Assembly: GCF_000524195.1 (NCBI RefSeq)
Contig: NW_020170501.1
Location: forward strand, 121,955-185,954
Length of the DNA stretch: 64,000 nt
Reading direction: 5' to 3'
Origin: Echinococcus granulosus
Lineage: Eukaryota; Platyhelminthes; Cestoda; Cyclophyllidea; Taeniidae
The notes under the pieces are model-generated. The model was not told where the DNA came from. It saw only the letters and a program-made list of their open reading frames with translations, and ran no database searches. Made by a program: the position numbers and the translations under genes. Positions 24,750-36,299 of this stretch are shown in pieces. Positions within the stretch are counted from its first letter, which is position 1. Every line of letters begins with the position of its first letter.

Positions 24750-25590
24750 AACTGGGGAGAATAATTGAGGGAAGTTTTTCGGTGAGATGAGGATAAGTTC
24801 GCGGGTACTCTTGTGGGCAACTTTGAGACGGGTTTGCAGCTGCGGTGTTATTCTGAAAAAAAGTAGAGAGCGGATGTAGCAGCCGCAACGGCTTTGAGTA
24901 AGCCAGTACTGATGGCTACTTTGTGTCTCTTAGTGTACAAGAGGGAGATAAAGAAAGGATACGTGAGGAAATACACAAATTACAGGTGTTGTCATTAAAG
25001 CTAGCTCGTCTCAGATAGGTATACGCCTATCTGCACAGCCGAACTAAGACGGCTTTTACTGTTTAGTCAGAAGTGAGAACATGGCAAAAACTTTAAGATC
25101 TGCAGAAGCGCAATTAACGCCTTAATCTGCTGGAATTCGAAACGGGTAGCACAGGGTTGATTTTACTCACATCGGTAGGAAAAACGGCCTCAAAAATTAA
25201 AAAATATAAGAGACAATGAATCGAATAGAGCTCATTTAGTGCAAGAGTCCTAACTTTGCAAATTTAAGGATCAAAACGTAAATATTCGTGGTTAATGTAT
25301 AATGTGCGGTTTTGGGAGGTATACTTTTGCAATAGTTTATTTAAATGCTACCTATGAAATCAGCTCTTAGTTTTGTGTCACTGGTATAAAGTGGGTGCCG
25401 GAGACTTTTTTTTCGCTTTTTGTCCTTTAAAATTTAGGTTGTCGAAAGCTCGTTGCTTTTTTCCGTAACAATTTCGGTTGTTTTTAACAATGGCCTAGGC
25501 ACATAACAATTAGCATGTGGATCAACCACTCATGCCCTAGTGCCTGTTTCTAGTTTGTGTTGCATGTTCAGTACTGGTTCTCTATCTCGA
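24750..25590. other. Gap upstream of HGH1; nothing recognised
   Basis: No ORF of note. It should contain the HGH1 promoter or trans-splice site, but I see no clear TATA or CCAAT element placed before 25595. Confidence 0.45.
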
Positions 25591-25594
25591 GGTT

Positions 25595-27077
25595 ATGGAG
25601 CGTACTGAGCTTTTGGAATCCCTTCTTGAAGTATCAACCAACGAATACTATGCTCATCAGTTAAAAGACGAACTTGGTCGATATTTTAATGTCATGACAG
25701 GTGTTGTCGTAGAGTCGGCAAACTTACTCTCTCCACAGAACTTGGGTACATGCTCTTCCAGCTAATATTTCTTTTAGCTTCGGACAGAATGTTTCAACTA
25801 TCCGTTAAATGTCTTATTAACTTCTGCGCAAATAAGGACCTGGCAAGACTTTTATTTGATTGCAGTAAACAGGAACGAAGGGAGAAGTTGCTAGCAAGCC
25901 TCACATCATTCTACTTTTCTGGTGCTGGTGAAGAAGCCAGACTACTGACATTCTCACTGCTTGTCAATTTAACCACCTTGGTTGAATGGGCGGGCATCTT
26001 CTGTGATGCCTCCTACACGGAAGTAATTTGCAGGAAAATAGCCACTAAACGAAGGCCTCCCTGTATCGAACTGAAGGTGTGATGCTGAAATGTACCATTT
26101 GATGGAGGGTGTTTAGCTCCTTCTCAATTTAACCTCTGTGCGAAGAATGCGCCAAAGCATGTGCAATGATCGCATCCACTTGTCTTCTCTTGTTTCGCTT
26201 CTGCCTAAACTGCAAGACACAGCATCCCGTCTTACAATTGCTGGGATTTTGAAGAATTGTTGCTTTGAAGAGGGTAGTCCAGTATCTCCTGTCTCTACCT
26301 TGCATCTTTAGAGTGTCATGGACGCCTGTGCTACCTCTCCGATGATATGTTGGTCACTGCCCTCCTTGTTTTATGCGATGTGAGTGATGCTATTGAAGAT
26401 GAGGATCGATGCACACTCCCACCTCCCATTCGCGAGGCCTACGATTCAAAGACTGCAAAAAGAGAATCCGACGCCTTAGTTAAAACCACGATTTGTGAGG
26501 CCTTGTTGCAGGTGAGTATGATGATGCTTTTTGTATCCTATCTCTAACGTAGCTATGTTCAACTAAAACTGGACGCCAGTACCTTCGGAGTCTTGGGGTT
26601 TACTTCATTCTGCGCGAAATGCATCGTCACGAGTGTGCCGTCGAGCAAAATCTTGTTGGAATAGAAGGAGGAAATGAGTTACAGACTCAAAAGAATTTGG
26701 TTTTTGTCGTTGATCAGGTGGTTGATCAGCTCATTTGTGAAGAAAGTGAACGTCCGAAAGACTATTCCAGCCTTCGAGATGTGCCTATTGATAAGGAGAC
26801 AGAGGAGAAGCTGAACAAAGCCAAGGTTGCGTATATTAACTCAACCTAATCCAGCTTTTATAATTTACCACTGCTGTTCTCATGTTTATGATATCTTCTG
26901 TTTCAGAGGGGTAAAGGTGTTACATTAGAACAAACTTGGGACGAGCCAGAACACAGACTTGGATTGCAAAACACTGTGAATAAGAAAGTGCGTTCATCAG
27001 GCTGTATGTGGTTCTCCAAGGTGAACAGACGTGTCTCCGTCTGTCTGCCACGTTTCACTGGTATTGGCTTAAGATAG
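25595..27077 (+). CDS. HGH1: HGH1 homologue (eEF2-folding chaperone, armadillo-like)
   Basis: Six exons, 25595-25745, 25778-26076, 26117-26273, 26312-26511, 26553-26825 and 26907-27077, join in frame to 416 residues (human about 390). Diagnostic blocks: LLLNLTSVRRMRQ, AGILKNCCFEE-CHGRLCYL across exons 3-4, LPPPIREAYDSKTAKRESDA and LCSTKTGRQYLRSLGVYFIL. The NCCFE box and the LP-x-x-x-R-E/D-x-D patch are conserved in this family. In yeast, HGH1 works with the TRiC/CCT chaperonin to fold elongation factor 2; the role here is by analogy. The last exon (RGKGVTLEQTW onward) is rich in basic residues and less certain. The gene sits between two divergent copies of the ubiquitin-like gene segment. Confidence 0.87.
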
Positions 27078-27439
27078 TCAACACCGTCAGCGATGAAAGA
27101 GTTTATTGAAGAGCGCTTGATGTTCTGAAAGTGGTGTCATAATCTGTCTGTTGGGCTGTGCCAATACAGGCAGGCGATAATTTCTACAGTAAACCCTATG
27201 TGTAGAGTGACCACGAAGTATCCAGGGCCGTCTGTTGAAAGCTACCACAATGAGGTCTATTTGTCTCGCGGAACTGTTTGACAAGTAGGAGGACTGGCTG
27301 TCGTGCCCAACGTAGTCGTCCACTGGCATATCTACAGATTATGGAATATGACGGAGTTAAGATTCCGATGTCGCCCGAGATTGGTGCGGCATTCCTACTT
27401 CACCATTTTTACCACCGGTTTTTCAGTGGTGGCTCTTCT

Positions 27440-28150
27440 GTTATGATCATAGTGCACGCATCGCTCCCAGTCGCAGTTCTGTGGGCTTGAAACTTGAGCT
27501 CCTTGTGGTGGGCCCGTCTTGTCGCGCCTGCTGTTTGGAGGCAAGCGTGTAACCATCGGAGGGATGCCGATAGACATCTCTGATCGTATAGTCGTGCTTC
27601 CTGTAGTCTACGGTACGGTGACAGTCCGTCTGGAGGGTCGTTGACGAGACATCAGTGAAGAGACCTTCCTTCAAGGAGGCGACGAGTCTAACGGACGCAA
27701 AGGCTACGGTAAGCTGCAAACGTGGAATACTGACAGTCTTCAAGTGTGTTGCAGGCGGATTAGCCAGAAGTAGTTAGAAGCCACCTCTCCAGCTATCCTT
27801 GCCGAGGCGTGGATGAATTGCAGCACTGTGATTGACTTGTGATTTCTTTTCAAAGCAGATGGCGATGAAGAGAAGATCGTCTGACAATGTAGGGTAGGTA
27901 AGGTATCGGCTCCAACATCCTGTGGGGCACCGCCAGGCAAGTGGGCGTTCCGCTGATTTAATGCTATTAGAGGACTTAGTGATTTCGCCATGGACCCAGA
28001 TTTGCGATGGAATGGTATTAGGTGGCGCCCAAGTTCTTACCACTTCACACGACGATTAATTCTCGCCATTTCCTTGACCGCTTCCTCAGTCCATGATGGT
28101 GGGGATGGCAAAGACGATCTCTTCAATGAGTTCTCGTCTGTTGGATAATC
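27440..28150 (-). mobile_element. Possible decayed BEL/Pao-type retroelement fragment
   Basis: On the minus strand a frame near 27743 reads LKTVSIPRLQLTVAFASVRL, which resembles the conserved block just before the RNase H region in BEL/Pao pol proteins. Flanking frames are interrupted by stops, and no LTRs or intact reverse transcriptase are visible. A minus-strand stretch at 28046-28148 (PSPPSWTEEAVKEMARINRR), with an acceptor-like TTTTTACAG before it and GTAAGA after it, may instead be a separate lost exon. The assignment rests on one short motif. Confidence 0.35.
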
Positions 28151-28525
28151 TGTAAAAAGTGAAATTTACTACTGGTGTGTATACTACTTATTTATTCTCG
28201 TTAACAAGATGGGTATCGGCGTGTCAACAAAAAGCATCCGGATTGTCAAGTCCTGCGGTTACTATGCTTCTTTCCTATCAATAGACATCTCACGAAACTG
28301 AATTTGTCTGCGCTGTGGTAAGTCGTCAAGATGATACCTAATGGCTGATGTCGGGGACAGTTAAAGGTCATAATTAGGGTTAGTTTGACCCAGGGGTCAA
28401 GGTGCTGACGTATTACCAACCAGGTGCGGGGGTGAACGCTTATGGTGCGCAGTACTAACCGATTCCTCACCTGTTTTATAGGCAAAATGTGATGTTTAAG
28501 CAATTAAAAACTTTATTACTAAAAA

Positions 28526-28557
28526 AGTAGGCTTTTCAAAGTTTTTAAAAGCCTACT
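28526..28557. repeat. Perfect 11-bp inverted repeat (hairpin)
   Basis: AGTAGGCTTTT at 28526-28536 pairs exactly with AAAAGCCTACT at 28547-28557 around a 10-base loop. It stands alone, far from any recognised gene. Confidence 0.7.
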
Positions 28558-30814
28558 GATCCACCTGAACTGTGGGTTGAAATGCTTCTTGATAAGGGTT
28601 GGCAGTTGCGTGTGGAAGCAGACCTCCAGTGATGTCTCCTCTGTCGGGTTCCCGCAGAACTGGCAATTTCAGCATTGCTGACACCAGAAGTGAATCGTCG
28701 GGCGAAGCAGTGGCCAAACACGACTCCACCCTTTTAACTCGCGTGGTGAGTAGTGCATGACATCCTTGTCTCTATCCACATTTGCGTAGAAATTTGGGGA
28801 CTAAATGTTTGGAATATCCCTGATGTAGGTAAAAGATACATTGATGCACAGAGTCTTAATGACAGAAAACATGTGGCCATAGATACCGAACCATTGCATT
28901 GTTTAATCTGACACTCATGAACCTAGTACTGGCATGTGCTTATCTTAATTTCCGTCATGTCAATGTTATCAGTACTCTTTGTCCTCTTCGTCGTACTTAT
29001 CATTAGCCTCGAATCCATCTTCAACTTTGCCCCCATCATCATTACATCCATTGCCCACTCCCTCTTCATTATGCCCATATCCATTTTTATCCTTTTTTCT
29101 ATCCCACTTCATTCTTCTCCCTTTCTCCTAGTCCTATTGCATGTTCCAGGGTTCCTTCCTCTTCCATGGGCTTCATCCTCTTTTGCCTCTCTTCCCCTCT
29201 CATTTTTACAGTCATCTCAAAGTGTTTGCTTACCTTCATGGAAGCTCCCATAGGCGAAAGTTGAGTATCTCTTTGTCACATGTCATTGTCAAGTAAAATG
29301 CTCCCAGAGGCATGTGAAGGGCCATCTGCCTCTTCACGGAGTCTAGAAGGTGTGGCGTTAGCAAATGCAGTAAATACACCGGCAAGGAGGATGGAGCGGA
29401 CGCGTAGACTCTTGTGGAAGGGAGGACCTCGACCACTAGTAAGAGAGGATTTCTGTGAATAATGACAGACTGGAGGAATACAGTTGGCGAATGTTTTAAA
29501 CACATTGCAATAGCTAGCTAAAAGAATTATTTCTTGAAGGAGCAATAGCCCGAGGCCTGCTAGAGCATTAGACTTGCCGATTCCACGACAACAGGTGTCA
29601 TAGCATAAACATACCTGCTTTGTTTTTTTGACTGAATGAAGTAGCAATCGTGGATTGATGCTTTAACGAGGGGATTTTCTCATCCCACTACGATTTATGA
29701 CCTCGTGGTGGAGCTGGTGCAGTCACTGCGTAGGTCAAGTAATACGGACTAGGGCTAATGTTGAGATACTGCCAAGGAAAATTCTCCCACCCCTGAGAAC
29801 AATGTAAAATCTTAAATAAGCATAACTGCCTCCGGAAACTCTTTCACAAACCCAATTTATACCAATGGCAGACTTTTCTTTAAATGTGGGCGGTTTTGTG
29901 GGTAGCATTTGAGGTAACCTGCTCTTACCACCATATGGAGGTCAATTACACAATGACAACCACTAATTGCATGCTGAAAAAGTGCAGAAAAATCTTTTTT
30001 ATTTGATTGAATGGTGTCTTATTAAATGTGTCCTAGCAACATTTAAGATGTCGTCTTTCCTACTGGCGTAGAGGTAGCAAACATTTTACTACGCGTCCCG
30101 ACTTCTGGAACATTGGAGCGTTGATAGTGTTTTGCTGCTTTCACTATCATTTGTTCGAAGTCCTTACTTCCCCACTGGATATTGCTTTACCTAACCAGAG
30201 GTATTTTGCTTCGAATGTCAGCTTACTCTTCTTAGTCGGCCGCGCGGATGGTGATGGGGTCATCCGAGAGGAACTAAATTTAGGTGGACCCAGCTTTCAT
30301 CCACGTATTTGCTTGCCTCTCCTTGCCTGATCTCCCTTCATTACATCCTGAGCTGCCAACTTTGTCCTCCTCATTGATAAGGCATAGCATAGCCATCAGT
30401 ACCGGTTGGTATGAACTCATTGCAGCTGCTTAAGTCACCGTCAAGCCATTTTGAGCAAACGAATTTCGCGAAACTGTCAACGAGGAGCTCGCACATACGG
30501 AGGATCCAGTCCACATCTTTGACGGGAGTCAGAGGCGATGCTCACACATGTGCAGATTTGTGTAACACAGCAACACCTTGTCATCCAAATCCTTCATTGA
30601 ATTGGGGTTTGAGGGTCACCTTACTGCGCTTTTGCTGGCCACTTTCTACTGCGCTCTGACAATCATCAGAGGCTGATTGAACAAGCACTCAGTTGGAATT
30701 AGTCATTGACTTCTCCGTAGACGTTTAATAAAGCGACTGTTCTCTAGAATTTACCCTCTTGTGGTCAAATAACAGTATCAGTGATTATTCCACATTGATC
30801 ATTTGAAATGATGG

Positions 30815-32065
30815 TGGGCTTGCTACTTACAAAGAAACAAGTAATATGGGGCGTGGCAACACGTCTTTAAGTAATTGCTTTTATAGATATACACCTCTAT
30901 TTTTCCCTTTTTGGAGGGCTATGAGACACATCTCCTTAAGAGATGAGCATTTACGAGGTGTTGAGGCTTCCCCACTCTTCGCCGTGATTTTCGCATGATT
31001 TGTAAATCGACCTCCTCCTACTGCCTTCTAATAGAATGTAGCCGCATTCAACGGATCCGGTGTTCCAGTCTTTGAAGCAAACCATTGCACCCTTGTAACG
31101 ATATGTTAGTTGATATAACTATCAGTTGTTCCTTATGCTTGCAAAACAAACAAGCTACAAATAACTTCATTTATTGTCTATTAGCCTTTGCCCTGTTAGC
31201 ATTGGAGAAATACCGCGAATTGCACAACCCAGAGTCGTCTGTCGAATTTACTTGTAATCTGCGCTGAAGTGGGGATATTTGCTTTCTCTATGACTTCCCT
31301 TACTCTTCTCATTCTCTCTTTATGGTAAAAAAATTCCGAAGTAGAGCAGTAGGTGGTTGTGAGAGGTAGTGTTATCACAAGGGAACCACCATTTGCTTCA
31401 ATTCTACTTGTAAGGGTTTCTGACAGTTACAGCTACAGAAACCATTGATACTTCTCCCACCGCTCAAATAGCCACGCCCTGAAACTCATGCCACTAGCAA
31501 CGAGCCGTTGTCTCACATTAGTGCATTGCGTTCGGTAGTCTGATTAGCTGTCAAGAGACGATCATCTTGACGGAAAGTGCGGAAGGCATGATATAGGTGT
31601 CAACTTTCTTGTTAAATAAGTAGTTTACTCAGTAGTTGTATCTGGTGTCTAAAGCATTTGCACTCCTCCTCCTCCNNNNNNNNNNNNNNNNNNNNNNNNN
31701 NNNNNNNNNNNNNNNNNNNNNNNNNNNNNNNNNNNNNNNNNNNNNNNNNNNNNNNNNNNNNNNNNNNNNNNNNNNCCTCCTCCTCTCCTCCTCCTCCTCC
31801 TCCTCCTCCTCCTCCTCCTCCTCCTCCTCCTCCTCCTCCTCCTCCTCCTCCTCCTCCTCCTCCTCCTCCTCCTCCTCCTTATCCATCACAGCTCAAATTT
31901 CATCTGTCATCGCACACCACTTGTGCTATTCGCGTAGCAAATAGAAGGTCGCCGCAAACTGATTCGATGGAAGAAACGCCTTCACGATGATGAGCACCCA
32001 GAGAAGTGTGTGCGCGTGAATGTGCAATTATAAATTTACCAAAGCAGTGCGCCTACGACGGTGGC
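30815..32065 (+). repeat. Upstream flank of ubiquitin-like copy B, shared with A and C
   Basis: Reverse-oriented relative to the flanks of A and C. Shared landmarks read on the minus strand: CATATTACTT near 30850, AATGCTCATCTCTT near 30945, GCCTCAACACCTC, GATTTACAAATCATGCGAAAATC near 30990-31010, GAATGCGGCTAC near 31045, and GGGCGTGGCTATTTGAG near 31470. It is interrupted by the CCT microsatellite and an assembly gap. Confidence 0.72.
31662..31879 (+). repeat. (CCT)n microsatellite with a 100-N assembly gap
   Basis: A CCT/TCC trinucleotide run flanks exactly 100 Ns (31676-31775), the usual placeholder for a gap of unknown size. The visible repeat is about 118 bases and the true length is unknown. 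Long poly-Ser/Pro/Glu frames predicted across it are artefacts of the repeat. Confidence 0.95.
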
Positions 32066-33069
32066 ATGCAACTCCGAATAATCTACCGCGGTAGCGAATT
32101 GCTCACCCTATCAGCCGAAGTTGGTACTTCCGTGCTGCAAGTGAAGGCTGCCATTGCCAAGGCGCTTCGAGTCCCACCGAAGGATCAAATACTCACGTTC
32201 AAAGGTGTATACCTCGAAGACTCGAGAAGGCCTAGAGAATTTGCGATTGTAGATTCTGGCTCGCTGGAATTATGTCTGCCTCCAAATCATCAGAACATTA
32301 TCTCTGTACGAGTGGTTATTTCGGCAGAGGAAGTCTACACCATTCCAATCGGTTGCAGTGCAACAGTGGCAGAACTGCGTGCCGAGATTGTCAAGCGAGC
32401 TAGTCGATAAACCTCTGACCTGTCCAATGCATCGCTTGTCTATTCACATTGGATCTTGGATGATTTGCGACGACTGGAGGAGTACGGGATAATGGAAAAC
32501 GCCTGCATTACGGTTGCACGTGCACCTGAGCCAGAAGACATTTCAGGGAAGGTGCTTCCAACGCCTTGTCAACGAATGATCAGCGTGAACTTTATGAAGG
32601 AGGGTGGTGATCCTTTCACGCTGACGCTGGATCCATCCAAACCGCTCAAGTGTATCGGCAAGAGTGTGGAGGCAAAGACAGGAATTCCAGTAGAGCATCA
32701 AACCTTCATCATGCCACGCAAAGCAGTAGATCCAGAGAAGGCACCAGATAGTTTAAACCTCGTGGAAGGCGACAGTGTCTACCTGAGCGACAGTAGAGAT
32801 CAGGAGCCTAATCCACGAACGGAAGGGAGTTCTGGAGGTTAGAATAAGATGTTGGTCTACTTCGAGGCGAGTGGAAGTCGCATTCTCATGACCATTCCAA
32901 GTAAGTGCACCGTGGAAGAAGCACAAGAGTTATATCAAAGTCACAATCATATATTTGGTAAAAAATTGCCTTCTACTACAAAAACGTTCAATTGGAACCA
33001 CGTCGGTTGTTGACTGACTATGGCATCTCCAATGAGAGTGCGATCCAAGTGAAAGCTTCGTCTCTTTGA
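32066..33069 (+). pseudogene. Ubiquitin-like tetramer copy B, inactivated
   Basis: Colinear with copy A over all four ubiquitin-like domains and starting at the same MQLRI. Breaks seen: a CAA-to-TAA type nonsense change at 32408-32410 (inside domain 2), a TAG at 32840-32842 between domains 3 and 4, and a one-base loss in the A-run at about 32960-32965 that shifts domain 4. Between the breaks the frame is kept and similarity is high, so decay looks fairly recent. Domain 1 alone could still be translated as a protein of about 114 residues. It lies in the opposite orientation to A and C. Confidence 0.85.
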
Positions 33070-34970
33070 CAAACAACCCATTATTCCACCAGCCTTTTTT
33101 TCCTCTGTTTGTACTTCCCAATTCGCCACGTCGTCTTTCCGTTAATCGCAAATAAACCTTTCTCCTTCTTAAAGTAAACTAAAAAGTGAAAAAGGTTATT
33201 CTTAGTAAAGGTTTGTACAGAAAACTTGAGATAGTCTTTAAGGAGTGAGGGATATGCAAAGGGAGGAGATCCACACTCCTTAATTCGCCAATTTCTGAGT
33301 TGTGAGTTGGGCAACAAAAATTGTTCTGTTCTGTTTAATAACACGTTAAAGAATACTTTAGGAAGTTTAAAACATGAAAAAGAAATGGTTCTTCAAGTAT
33401 CAGTGGCTGTGAAACATCTCAATGTCTCCTTTACTCCTCTTTACTATTTACCTCCACTTTCTGCTGAAATTTTCAAAGTAAAGCCATTCCTTCCTTAACA
33501 ACTCACACCTGACAGACTTAAGGTCTCCGATGGTTAAAATGTTGAAGCCTGCACCATCCTTAGGTGGAAAGATCTCATCATTTTAAAAGCCTCGTTGGAT
33601 GATTTCACGGTAATTTCAAGACCATTGAATGTTGCAGTACATACGGACAGTGTGTGATTTTAGAAGTAGTCCTGATAACCTACCCCTGAGTTACAAGAAG
33701 TAGACAGAATAATGCAGGTCACAGAACCTTCTTTTAGGAGCATGATGATAAACTTAGCATTTACCCACTTGGTAGAAAGGCATCTGTATCAGAAACTAGA
33801 GGAAGTGAGAGACGTAAGACTGTAAGAAAGGAGGATGAGGAGGAGGAGGGAGTATTGTCTACTTGTGGCGGCATTTGCTTCTTCTGTAGGCCAGACAATG
33901 TAAGTTTTAGATTGGCTACAACTGCTCACCTACCGGTAGGACGGATTGGGGAATTAGGTAGTAAGCCAAATAATTAGTAAGCACTTCTTTTAGAGAAAAT
34001 AAACATTAGCATTGTCTTTTCGTCTAGGTCTTCCTGTTTTGCTTTGCTTCTCCATCAGCTTTCAATACAGGCTCCCTAGATAAACTCCATTTAGTAATGA
34101 ACTCAAACTGACCTTGACATCAGCCAATAGGCGCGCTGTTGGTATTATATTGTTATTATTATTCGAATGAGCTTGATTGTTGACTGGATAGCTGTTCCAG
34201 ACAAGCAATCGAAGGTTTCATTTTATGGCATTTTGAAGATATTTCTCTGTCAGGAGAACCGAATTATTACCTCTGTCATATCAGAGACGATGTTGGGGTG
34301 AACAGTCGTGTCCAGATTGACTCGTCTCTTCTTGCAAAGTCGCGGTTTTAAGAAAACCATCTTCAAATTAAAGCATATTGCTTTGTCAGATTTCTTGGTT
34401 GTCGTGTAATAGATTTGATCCTCCTACACTATCTAACACCTTAAAATGGCAGTCAAAAGTGTCAGGTGCATATGCCCGTGGAGGAATGAGATCAGACCAA
34501 TTCTCTTTCGCCCTTGATTGACAGCTAGTCCGAGTTTCCAGTGAACACTTTAACTTGACTTTCAAAAAACATGCTAAAATGTGATAAATTGAGTGAGTAT
34601 AATCCAGAGGAGGGAGAATCGCTAGGACAGGATCCCAGCTGGAGGTGGTCACTTCAACTTTCCAAATATGCCATTGAGTAAGAAAACTTTATCCCTGTAT
34701 AATAGTAGATGGCCTGGATGCTTTGAGCAATATAGACAGAGGATGAAAACAAAGTCGGTGAAGTAAGAATTGGCCTCTTCACGATGCAGAGTTTTCGCAA
34801 GGACAATACTCTGGTTGGGGATGCCGATGATCAGTCGAGAACCGTGTTGTAGAAAAAGTTACGAGAAGCGGATACAAGGAATTGTCAGATAGAGACAATT
34901 TTGATCAAAAGTGCGAAAAAAAATAAACAGCCCCTTCTGATTCACAAAACTCTTCCTCTAATTATTCCTT
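33070..34970. other. Intergenic between dead ubiquitin-like copies B and C
   Basis: No gene recognised. A short repeat at about 33765-33855 recurs near 39000-39080. A short element TGACCTTGACATCAGCCAATAGG at 34110-34132 recurs, diverged, near 40100. Confidence 0.5.
33765..33855 (+). repeat. Short dispersed repeat, copy 1
   Basis: Shares with about 38990-39075 the order CACTTGG-AGAAA-GGCATCTGTA, then GAGAGACGTAAGACTG, then a GGAGGAGGAGG purine tract. No coding capacity recognised. Confidence 0.6.
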
Positions 34971-35200
34971 GCAGTGGTCGTCTGGTTTGCTGGAGGTCTG
35001 TTTCACCGGTTCCAGTACTCGTGCTCCTCTACCCCTGGTCAAGCCTTTAGGATTCATTGCAAGTGGATAAGAAGTGCAATGGATGGGTCGCTGGTTTGAT
35101 AACTCGCTCTCTTGACAATTTTAGCACGCAGTTCTACCACTGCCGCATTGGAATGAGTAGGAATGGCACACTTCTCTAGACATCATGAAGTATCACCTTC
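34970..35200 (-). pseudogene. Ubiquitin-like tetramer copy C, heavily decayed fragment
   Basis: On the minus strand this matches the middle of copy A: the segment around GCACGCAGTTC-ACCACTG-CGCATTGGAA (domain 2, AELRAE) and the linker around GGAGG-CTGTTTC-GG-TCCAGTAC-CGTGCT (ARVLEPE). No frame survives. Its upstream flank (35300-36295) is better preserved than the gene. Confidence 0.7.
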
Positions 35201-35299
35201 TGTTGTTGGATAATTTGATTTGCGCAGTGCAGTGAGAGAACCGCCGTGCATCGCACACCCCGGCGGGTTCTTGCCACCGTAAACGCAGTCTTTATTTTA

Positions 35300-36295
35300 A
35301 ATCCATTGGCAGCTTCCTCTCACTGGCTAACTAAACAGCACATTGTGAGTGTAATGCGAGATGACATTTGTATTAAAAATGGTACTGTGATATCTTGGGT
35401 GGGGACAATGTGAGAGAAGGAAGTAATATTGCCTTAGATATTAAAAATCACATCAGAGTGGGTCAGTGCCAAATCCGATGCACTTGTCCACTGAACAACG
35501 CAGTTGATACCTCATAGGGGTCTTCAATGTAGCAACAAATTCTTCTGCAAGGGTGATGAGCTCTGGGTGACAAACAGACGTATCACGTAGTGGAAGGATG
35601 TGCGTGGTAACAGTTCGTCACTTGTGGCACGCCATTTAGGGCGTGGTTATTTGAGTGGTGAAAGTATTATCGACAATATCAACAACTACTAAGTCAGGCG
35701 TAAAGTCACTGACTGTTCAGTTCTGGCAATGCAGTCCTCGCATCCACCAGCTGCTCTCCTCTCGACTGTATGCATTGGGGGAGAAGTAAAAGGAAGAAGC
35801 ACATCCCCTCACTTTAGTACGTACTGTAAACATTTCTGTGACTGGCAGCTCCATGTCGAGACTGCAACCTACATTCATCAATACATCTATAAGTTTCCAG
35901 AAGTTTCCCATTCTTTCGATGTTCCAACACCTCCGTCTTGACGCTGTCACTATCTCAAGCGTCATCGGTATTCGCAGTTTCTCCGCAAACCATAATGGCC
36001 TCTAATGATCAGAAAGATGGTGAGGGTGCTGAGAAAAGTTTTGTAGTCCTGCATGCAAGATCGCTGGATCGGTTGAATGCGGCTACCTCCTATTAGAAGG
36101 GAGGAGGTGGATTTACAGATCATGCAAAAACTACAACGAAGGTTGAGGAAGCCTCAACGCCTAGTTAATGCTCATCTCTCTGGGAGGGCTGCGTATCGCA
36201 AACTTGCAAAATAATCGACGTTCCCATCCAAAACGACTATGCACTAAAATATGTTACTTATTATTTAGTTAGTAGCAAGTGCACATCCTGAATAT
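35300..36295 (-). repeat. Upstream flank of ubiquitin-like copy C, shared with A and B
   Basis: Contains AACAGCACATTGTGAGTGTAATG (35333-35355), CACTTGTGGCACGCC near GGGCGTGGTTATTTGAG (about 35620-35655), GGTTGAATGCGGCTAC (36070), GGTGGATTTACAGATCATGC (36107), AAGCCTCAACGCC (36147) and AATGCTCATCTCT (36168). All match the other two flanks in order. Confidence 0.75.
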
Positions 36296-36299
36296 TAAC

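Larger units (their letters stand above)
27078..31660. other. Long stretch of decayed sequence without an intact gene
   Basis: Contains a probable retroelement remnant (27440-28150), a perfect hairpin (28526-28557), and many short ORFs on both strands. ORFs near 29236-29650 (minus, 123 residues) and 30121-30659 (plus) have no motif I recognise. From about 30815 rightward it is the upstream flank of ubiquitin-like copy B. Confidence 0.5.

Noticed and set aside
29236..29647. 123-codon minus-strand ORF as a gene
   Set aside because: Protein-like in places, but no ATG-supported start, no family motif and an equally open frame on the other strand.
31629..31990. Long poly-Glu, poly-Ser and poly-Pro ORFs on both strands
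   Set aside because: They are translations of the CCT microsatellite and the N gap, with no other coding signal.
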